Positions 6,183 to 10,601 of a stretch of DNA of 10,601 nt are shown here, in pieces. Below the pieces are notes generated by a model. That model saw nothing but the letters and a program-made list of their open reading frames with translations. It searched no databases and was not told the origin of the DNA. Numbering within the stretch: the first letter of the stretch is position 1; each line of letters starts with the position of its first letter. Position numbers and translations under genes: made by a program. This DNA comes from an uncultured Zoogloea sp. (GTDB lineage: Bacteria > Pseudomonadota > Gammaproteobacteria > Burkholderiales > Rhodocyclaceae): assembly GCA_937967645.1 (NCBI GenBank), contig CALBTT010000019.1:1-10601 (forward strand), given 5' to 3'.

Positions 6183-6946
6183 CCAAGCGCCCAGAAGAAA
6201 TCGCGCTGATGGCCGAGTCGGGCCGGCTGTTGGCTCAGGTGTTCGGCCATCTTGACCGATTGAACCTGATCGGCATGTCCACGATGCAGGTCAACGATCT
6301 GGTCGATGACCTCATCGTCCATGAACTCAACGCACGCCCGGCCAGCAAAGGGCAATACGGGTAAGCCTACGCGCTCAACGCCTCCCGCAACCATGTGGTC
6401 TGCCACGGCGTTCCTTCCGCCGAGGACATTCTGCAGGACGGGGACATCGTCAATTTCGACATCACGCTGGAAAAGAGCGGCTACATCGCCGATTCCAGCA
6501 AGACCTATCTGGTCGGCGAGGTGTCACAGCCGGCGCGGCGACTCGTGCAAGTGGCTTATGAAGCGATGTGGAAAGGCATCCAGGCCGTCCGCCCGGGCGC
6601 TACGCTCGGCGACGTGGGCCACGCCATCGAGCGGCATGCCCGCAGGAATGGCTATTCGATCGTCAGGGAATACTGCGGCCACGGCATCGGCCGTGAAATG
6701 CACGAGGAGCCGCAAGTGCTGCACTGGGGTAAACCGCGAACGGGTCTGGCGCTACGGGAAGGGATGGTGTTCACCATCGAGCCGATGGTGAACCAAGGAC
6801 GGCGTGCCGTTCGAACTGAGGACGACGGCTGGACGGTCGTCACGCGCGACGGGCAACTGTCGGCTCAGTTCGAGCATACCGTTGCCGTCACTGCGAGCGG
6901 TGTGCGTGTCTTGACGCTGCGCCCGGGCGAAAAGGCGTTGCACTGA
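6179..6946 (+). pseudogene. map: Type I methionine aminopeptidase, interrupted by in-frame TAA
   Basis: Read through, this is a 255-codon type I MetAP, the enzyme that removes the initiator methionine from new proteins using two metal ions. Codon 62 is TAA (6362-6364), inside GQYG*AYALNASRNHVVCHG, where the family has tyrosine (GYPY or GYAY), so one T-to-A change at a TAT codon would explain it. There is no indel. The five metal ligands follow as D94, D105, H168, E201 and E232, with H76 and H175 also kept; each is exactly three positions lower than in the E. coli enzyme (D97, D108, H171, E204, E235). A GTG at 6395 could restart translation, but would omit the N-terminal fold. The gene overlaps the ParD-like gene by ATGA. 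It is either a recent pseudogene, a sequencing error, or a read-through gene; as the genome presumably has a housekeeping copy, loss would be tolerated. Confidence 0.85.
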
Positions 6947-6947
6947 T

Positions 6948-7246
6948 TCAATGAAGTGGACAGGAGCACCTTGCGGTGATCCAAGGGCCGAGTGAGTCAA
7001 CGATCCGCCTGGCCAGCCGCACATCGTGCGCATAGGTACGCAATCGCTTCTCGGCACGGAACGACAGGTCGCGTTCGATCAGCAGCCCCAGCCCGCCGAG
7101 CACCGTCGCCAGTTCGCCGAGACTGACGCAGCCGACTTCCGGCGCCCCAGGCCCAAGTCGCAAAAGCCAAATGCGTGGTCGTTATCATCGCCGATATCAA
7201 TCTCGGTCAGCAATCAAGCCACATCGGCGCCCGATGTGAACAGCTT
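6948..7246 (-). pseudogene. DUF2958 gene remnant, frameshifted and with a nonsense codon
   Basis: The minus strand reads, from about 7246 downward, KLFTSGADVA*LLTEID, then IGDDNDHAFGFCDLGLG, and, after a frame change, APEVGCVSLGELATVLGG, LGLLIERDLSFRAEK and RTYAHDVRLARRIVD. This is the pattern of DUF2958, a domain common on plasmids and ICEs with no settled function. The TGA at 7216-7214 stands where the family has tryptophan (a TGG-to-TGA change), and a one-base loss in the CCTGGGGCGCC run near 7145 shifts the frame. Another shift may lie at the CCC run near 7247. No plausible start or N-terminus is found further up. The stop (6950-6948) lies one base beyond the MetAP stop, so the two run end to end. 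The family assignment is from memory of the motif; the gene cannot make an intact protein. Confidence 0.7.
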
Positions 7247-7410
7247 GGGCCACGGGGCCGGATCGGCCCATACCCATCCACTGCACACAGTCAGCTTCTG
7301 GCAAGCGCGCAGGTCCGATCAGCGAGTCGGGGCGGACAGGGATGGTGAAAACGGGGCGAGGCGGTCTCCGGTTTGTTTGTCGTGTCGAGGCCGGGTTTCG
7401 GTTCGACTGT

Positions 7411-7434
7411 CACCGGATCGGCTTCCCTCCGGTG
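7411..7434. repeat. 7-bp inverted repeat ahead of the TIGR03757 start
   Basis: CACCGGA (7411-7417) and TCCGGTG (7428-7434) form a perfect inverted repeat with a 10-base spacer, ending 7 bases before the chosen ATG at 7442. In RNA it would cover the position of the ribosome-binding site, whose only purine-rich candidate (CCGGTG) is inside the right arm. It could dampen translation of the ICE genes or be a protein site. The 165 bases upstream, back to the DUF2958 remnant, show no clear gene or promoter. Confidence 0.45.
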
Positions 7435-7441
7435 TTGTCTC

Positions 7442-7879
7442 ATGGACTCTTGCGCTGTTCCTCATGCCGCTCGCGCTCGCTCAGCATGGTTTGCTTCGGG
7501 CATTGCCATCCTGGCATTGGCCACCCGCGCCGCCGCGGCGGAAGTATGGGTCGTTACCGACTCGCATCATCCGGTCCATGGCCAGGCTGACCGACACCTC
7601 ATCCTGGACGCGGCCGCGGTGCTCGAAGCGGAGCTGGCCGACAACCTGCCCACCGATCCTGAGCGCGCCAGCGCCATCGTCCAGCAACGCCTGAAGCTGG
7701 GCGGTACAGACCTGCAGCGAAGGATCGGCACCGCCTACCAGGGCATTGCCGACGCCTGGAGCCTTGGCGTCCTCAAGGTTCCGGCCATCGTGGTGGATCG
7801 CCGATACGTGCTCTATGGCGAGACGGACGTGGCCCGTGCGGTAGCACGCATCGACCAATACCGGAGGACGCAGCCATGA
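7442..7879 (+). CDS. ICE protein TIGR03757 (PFL_4709 family)
   Basis: This 145-residue exported protein is the first gene of the mating-pair block. From the ATG at 7442 the N-terminus is basic, then hydrophobic (AWFASGIAILALATRAAAA), with likely signal-peptidase cleavage after residue 33. The mature part starts EVWVVTDSHHPVHG and ends with the family mark LKVPAIVVDRRYVLYGETDV followed by ARAVARIDQYR, which recalls TrbC/TraW-type periplasmic conjugation proteins with a thioredoxin-like fold. An upstream TTG at 7373 would extend the frame but would bury the signal peptide, so 7442 is preferred. Its stop overlaps the next ATG (ATGA at 7876). It is expected to act in the periplasm as part of the ICE type IV secretion apparatus; the exact role is unknown. 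The family name and position are firm. Confidence 0.9.
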   Translation: MDSCAVPHAARARSAWFASGIAILALATRAAAAEVWVVTDSHHPVHGQADRHLILDAAAVLEAELADNLPTDPERASAIVQQRLKLGGTDLQRRIGTAYQGIADAWSLGVLKVPAIVVDRRYVLYGETDVARAVARIDQYRRTQP

Positions 7880-8826
7880 CGAGGCGTCCGTTCGCGCCAT
7901 CCCGGCGCCAGCGGTTGGCCACCGCAGCGCTGCTGCTGGGGTGTTCCGCATCGTCCTTTGCACTGAACACCGCCACCATCGTGGCCTCCACCCTGTCGCC
8001 GGATTGCCTGGAGTACCGCGTCACCGGCATCTGCTACTGGCTCTATTGCACCTGGACGGGATGCACCGTGCGCACCTCGGTCAAGGTGCGCCACTACATC
8101 CCGGATGCCGTGGTGTCGAGCTACTCGAACACGGGCGAGAACCCTTGGGTCGAGGTGCGGGCGATGAGCCTGCCGAACCCGACCGCGAAGGCCGGTGGCG
8201 ACGGCACCACCAACGAGGATCACGAGAACAACCTGGCGAAGTTCAAGAACGCCGATGTCATCGGCCATCCCGGTGGCTATGTGTTCAGCCAGTTCGCCAG
8301 CGCCTCCGGCTACACCTGCGAGGGTGCCGGCACCGCCTTCATGCCCTATCTGCTGAGCACGCTCGACACGCCGGCATGGCGCTACAACATCCCCGAGGCG
8401 CTGTATCCGGAAGCACTGATTCCCGGCCGGCGCGAGATCGGCACGCGCACGGGCCTGAATCTCTGGGGCAACGTCTATCCGCGTGGCGGCTTCCTGCACC
8501 AGGTGGATGACCACAAGGCCGCAGCCGTGGTCGCCCAGCGCGCGGGTGACATCGTGACGCGCCGCAACCAGATCCACGTCTACCAACCGCTGCTCGCCAG
8601 TTCGCGCGATGGCTACTGGCCGGCCGGCGCCCTGATGGAAACCGATGCCGCCACGGGCAAGTGGCAGGAGCTGACCCCCACGCTGTCCAGCAGTTGCGCG
8701 GTATTCCCCCACGGCAATGCCAAGGTGCAGGCCCGGCAGGGCGACTACGCCTGGGCATTGTGGCGTCCTTATAGCTGCTGCCAGCGCCGCGGCCAGGTGT
8801 TCCTCGGCAGCGTCGATTTCCTGTGA
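7876..8826 (+). CDS. ICE protein TIGR03756 (PFL_4710 family), TraU-like
   Basis: This 316-residue exported protein is related to TraU of F-type conjugation systems, which works in mating-pair stabilisation and DNA transfer in the periplasm. A signal peptide (RRQRLATAALLLGCSASSFA, cleavage after about residue 29) leads into a cysteine-rich start: SPDCLEYRVTGICYWLYC and TWTGC, cysteines 44, 53, 58 and 63. Further cysteines lie in GYTCEGAG, SSSCAVFPHG and YSCCQRRG. This pattern implies several disulfides, which DsbA/DsbC-type enzymes would form. The central RYNIPEALYPEALIPGRREI and NLWGNVYPRGGFLHQ are typical. The length is normal and no damage is seen. It is coupled to TIGR03757 by ATGA and to the following gene by close spacing. 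Confidence 0.92.
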   Translation: MTRRPFAPSRRQRLATAALLLGCSASSFALNTATIVASTLSPDCLEYRVTGICYWLYCTWTGCTVRTSVKVRHYIPDAVVSSYSNTGENPWVEVRAMSLPNPTAKAGGDGTTNEDHENNLAKFKNADVIGHPGGYVFSQFASASGYTCEGAGTAFMPYLLSTLDTPAWRYNIPEALYPEALIPGRREIGTRTGLNLWGNVYPRGGFLHQVDDHKAAAVVAQRAGDIVTRRNQIHVYQPLLASSRDGYWPAGALMETDAATGKWQELTPTLSSSCAVFPHGNAKVQARQGDYAWALWRPYSCCQRRGQVFLGSVDFL

Positions 8827-8837
8827 GGCCCGATGCC

Positions 8838-10235
8838 ATGACGACTTCATTTCCGAACGCCCGTCGATCTCTATTCGTCGCATTGGCCGTTGTCGCAGCC
8901 CTGTGCTGCTCCAGTGCCGGGGCGCAGACCAGCGTCAACGAGTACGGCGTCCAGCATCAGGGCAGCGTGATCGGCGACGACGTGCTCTACAGCATTGGGG
9001 GCGGCCGCGCGGTGTCCATGAGCGGTGCGGCCAACATGCACTCCATCGGTGTTGGCGTCGGCTGGAACAGCAACCTGATCTGTGGCGACATGAGCATCAC
9101 CACCACATTGCAGAACCAGTTGAACGGCATCACCAACGGCTTCCAGGCCATCATGTCCTCGGTGATCCAGAACGCCACCGCTGCCGTGGCGTCACTGCCC
9201 GCCTTGATCATCCAGCGCGCCGATCCAGGGCTGTACAACCTGTTGACCAATGGGGTGCTGCAAGCCAGGCTGGATTTCGATCGCAGCAAGCTGACCTGCC
9301 GTGCCATCGCCAACCGTATGGCCGACATGGCGGGTGGGCAACTCGGTTGGGACCAGCTTGCCGAAGGCATGGCGCTGAAGCAGGCCGTCGCGAGCACAGA
9401 TGCGGTCTCGGCGATCGACGATGCCGAGGCGAACCGTGGCAACAATGGTGTTCCTTGGGTCGGCGGAGACAACGCCGGCGGCGCGGGCCAACGTCCGGTG
9501 CGCTTGGTCGGCGACGTGACCCGCGCCGGCTACAACCTGCTCAACGGCCGTGGCGTCGGCGACACCAGTTCGATTCCGCAAGCCAGTTGCGGCGGCAACC
9601 TGGCATGCCAGACCTGGAGTTCGCCCGATGCCGCCGCGGCCTGGGCCATTCGCGTGCTGGGGGAGCAGGAGCAGCGCACCTGCGATGCCTGCACCAAGAC
9701 CGTCACCACGCCGGGCGTTGGCCTGACCCCGCTGATCCAGGAGGAATACGAGGACAAGCTTCAGGCCCTGCAGGAACTGGTCGCCGGCAGCCGTCCGACC
9801 ACGGCGCAGAACCTGCAGGCTGCATGCAGCGCGTCGCTGCCCATCACCCGTGGCGTGATCGAGGCCCTTCGCGACGAGACGGACCAGGACATCCTGGCTC
9901 GGCGCCTGGCCTCGGAGATTGCGCTGGCCAGCGTGCTGGAGAAGGCGCTGCTGCTGCAACGCACGCTGCTGACCGGGCGCAAGGAGCCCAACGTGGCCGC
10001 CAACGAACTGGCCCAGAAGGCCGTCACCCACGAAAGCGACATCCTTGATCGCGAGATTCACAACCTGAAGGCAGAGCTGGAACTGCGCCGCGAACTGGCC
10101 AGCAACTCGCCGATGGCGATCATCCAGCGCCACAGCACCCGCGCCGCCGGTGCGCGTGGCATCTACGAGGGTGACCCGGTACGCAATCGGGTCGATGAAC
10201 TGCAGCGGCCGCCGTCCGGCGGAAACAATCCATGA
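8838..10235 (+). CDS. ICE protein TIGR03755 (PFL_4711 family), TraH-like position
   Basis: This 465-residue exported protein follows the TraU-like gene as in other ICEs of this type. The ATG at 8838 is chosen because GAGG (8825-8828) lies 9 bases before it; a GTG at 8823 overlapping the previous stop would only add five residues. A signal peptide (RRSLFVALAVVAALCCSSAGA, shown in part; cleavage near residue 29) leads to QTSVNEYGVQHQGSVIGDDV. A central region has GICxx-free hydrophilic sequence, then RTCDACTKTV with cysteines 282 and 285, a possible redox or metal pair. Residues about 388-422 (NELAQKAVTHESDILDREIH onward) look like a coiled coil. It is probably periplasmic and part of the outer-membrane side of the mating apparatus; comparison with TraH of F is positional inference. 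The stop overlaps the next ATG. Confidence 0.9.
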   Translation: MTTSFPNARRSLFVALAVVAALCCSSAGAQTSVNEYGVQHQGSVIGDDVLYSIGGGRAVSMSGAANMHSIGVGVGWNSNLICGDMSITTTLQNQLNGITNGFQAIMSSVIQNATAAVASLPALIIQRADPGLYNLLTNGVLQARLDFDRSKLTCRAIANRMADMAGGQLGWDQLAEGMALKQAVASTDAVSAIDDAEANRGNNGVPWVGGDNAGGAGQRPVRLVGDVTRAGYNLLNGRGVGDTSSIPQASCGGNLACQTWSSPDAAAAWAIRVLGEQEQRTCDACTKTVTTPGVGLTPLIQEEYEDKLQALQELVAGSRPTTAQNLQAACSASLPITRGVIEALRDETDQDILARRLASEIALASVLEKALLLQRTLLTGRKEPNVAANELAQKAVTHESDILDREIHNLKAELELRRELASNSPMAIIQRHSTRAAGARGIYEGDPVRNRVDELQRPPSGGNNP

Positions 10236-10554
10236 ATACCGTGGGGCGATGCCTGCGCTGGCTGTCCAGCCGGCGTGCCATCCTGGTGCTGGTGTGGGCG
10301 GTGTCGCTGCTGATCGCCGCGACCGCCGTCAATGTGGTCGGCATCCGCATTGCGGGCGGCATCGAGGGCTGGCAGCGCTGGATGGCGGCGCAATCCGGGG
10401 CCTTCCTGGCCTGGCGGTTAATGCTGTACGCCGCCACCGCCTGGGGTTGGCTCTGGATGCGCCGTCGCCTGCGCACGCGGGAGCCGCAACGCGCTGCCGG
10501 GCAGCGGCTGCTGCGCGCGGAGGTTGCGGCCATCGTCGCCGTGATCGTGCTGGA
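10232..10554 (+). CDS. Small ICE membrane protein, 3'-truncated by adapter
   Basis: The ATG at 10232 overlaps the TIGR03755 stop (ATGA). About 107 native codons are visible before adapter sequence replaces the genome. The protein has an amphipathic basic start (RCLRWLSSRR), a first membrane helix AILVLVWAVSLLIAATAV, a loop rich in tryptophan (EGWQRWMAAQ), a second hydrophobic segment around LAWRLMLYAATAWGWLWM, then a basic cytosolic part RRRLRTREPQR and the start of a third hydrophobic stretch (VAAIVAVIVLE). In related ICEs a small hypothetical membrane protein of about this kind sits between the PFL_4711 gene and a TraG-N protein, so it is likely an inner-membrane mating component. The frame stays open to the window end, but codons after 10554 are adapter and should be ignored. 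The function is unknown. Confidence 0.8.
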
Positions 10555-10601
10555 AGATCGGAAGAGCACACGTCTGAACTCCAGTCACGAATCACCATCT
10601 C
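10555..10601 (+). other. Illumina TruSeq adapter at the contig end
   Basis: From 10555 to 10588 the bases match the constant part of the TruSeq index adapter (AGATCGGAAGAGC then ACACGTCTGAACTCCAGTCAC). The next eight (GAATCACC, 10589-10596) are in the index position and the last five (ATCTC) start the following constant part. On the minus strand this gives the familiar artefact peptide DWSSDVCSSDL. It is not biological sequence. Confidence 0.98.

Noticed and set aside
6395..6946. An independent gene starting at GTG 6395
   Set aside because: It is in the same frame as the MetAP start at 6179 and is simply the part after the TAA; alone it lacks the N-terminal part of the fold. Restart there is possible but unsupported.
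10329..10598. A minus-strand open frame beginning MVIRDWSSDVCSSDL
   Set aside because: Its start is translated adapter sequence; the rest is antisense to the small membrane-protein gene.

Overview
The window is a high-GC proteobacterial fragment, probably gamma- or betaproteobacterial (Pseudomonas, Xanthomonadaceae or Burkholderiales type). It appears to cover a cargo region running into the conjugation module of an integrative and conjugative element (ICE) of the ICEclc/PAGI/PFL_47xx type. The taxonomic guess rests on gene families and base composition only. The right end is artificial: the last 47 bases are Illumina TruSeq adapter, so this is an untrimmed contig end.

Left part (1-5505): seven tightly spaced plus-strand genes. 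They are the C-terminal part of an RBBP9/YdeN-type serine hydrolase whose nucleophile position reads Gly, a small DUF1737 protein, a LysE/RhtB exporter, a TauE/SafE permease, a CaiB/BaiF class III CoA-transferase, an MFS transporter and a small P-loop ATPase/kinase-like protein. Three of the junctions are 4-base ATGA overlaps or short gaps. These look like metabolic/transport genes, either chromosomal or ICE cargo.

Middle part (5506-7441): a 464-base gap with a 15-bp tandem repeat and GC-rich structured DNA ends in a sigma70-like promoter overlapped by a perfect 11-bp inverted repeat. The promoter leads into a two-gene unit, a ParD-like ribbon-helix-helix protein and a type I methionine aminopeptidase (MetAP). 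The MetAP has an in-frame TAA at codon 62, yet every metal ligand downstream is kept. Facing it on the minus strand, one base away, is a decayed DUF2958 gene with a frameshift and a nonsense codon.

Right part (7442-10554): translationally coupled ICE mating-pair genes in the order TIGR03757 (PFL_4709), TIGR03756 (PFL_4710, TraU-like), TIGR03755 (PFL_4711), then a small membrane protein cut off by the adapter. The first three carry signal peptides and should act in the periplasm or envelope as part of the type IV secretion apparatus. The most notable points are the operator-controlled ParD-like/MetAP pair with its nonsense codon, the hydrolase lacking its serine, the DUF2958 remnant and the adapter end.
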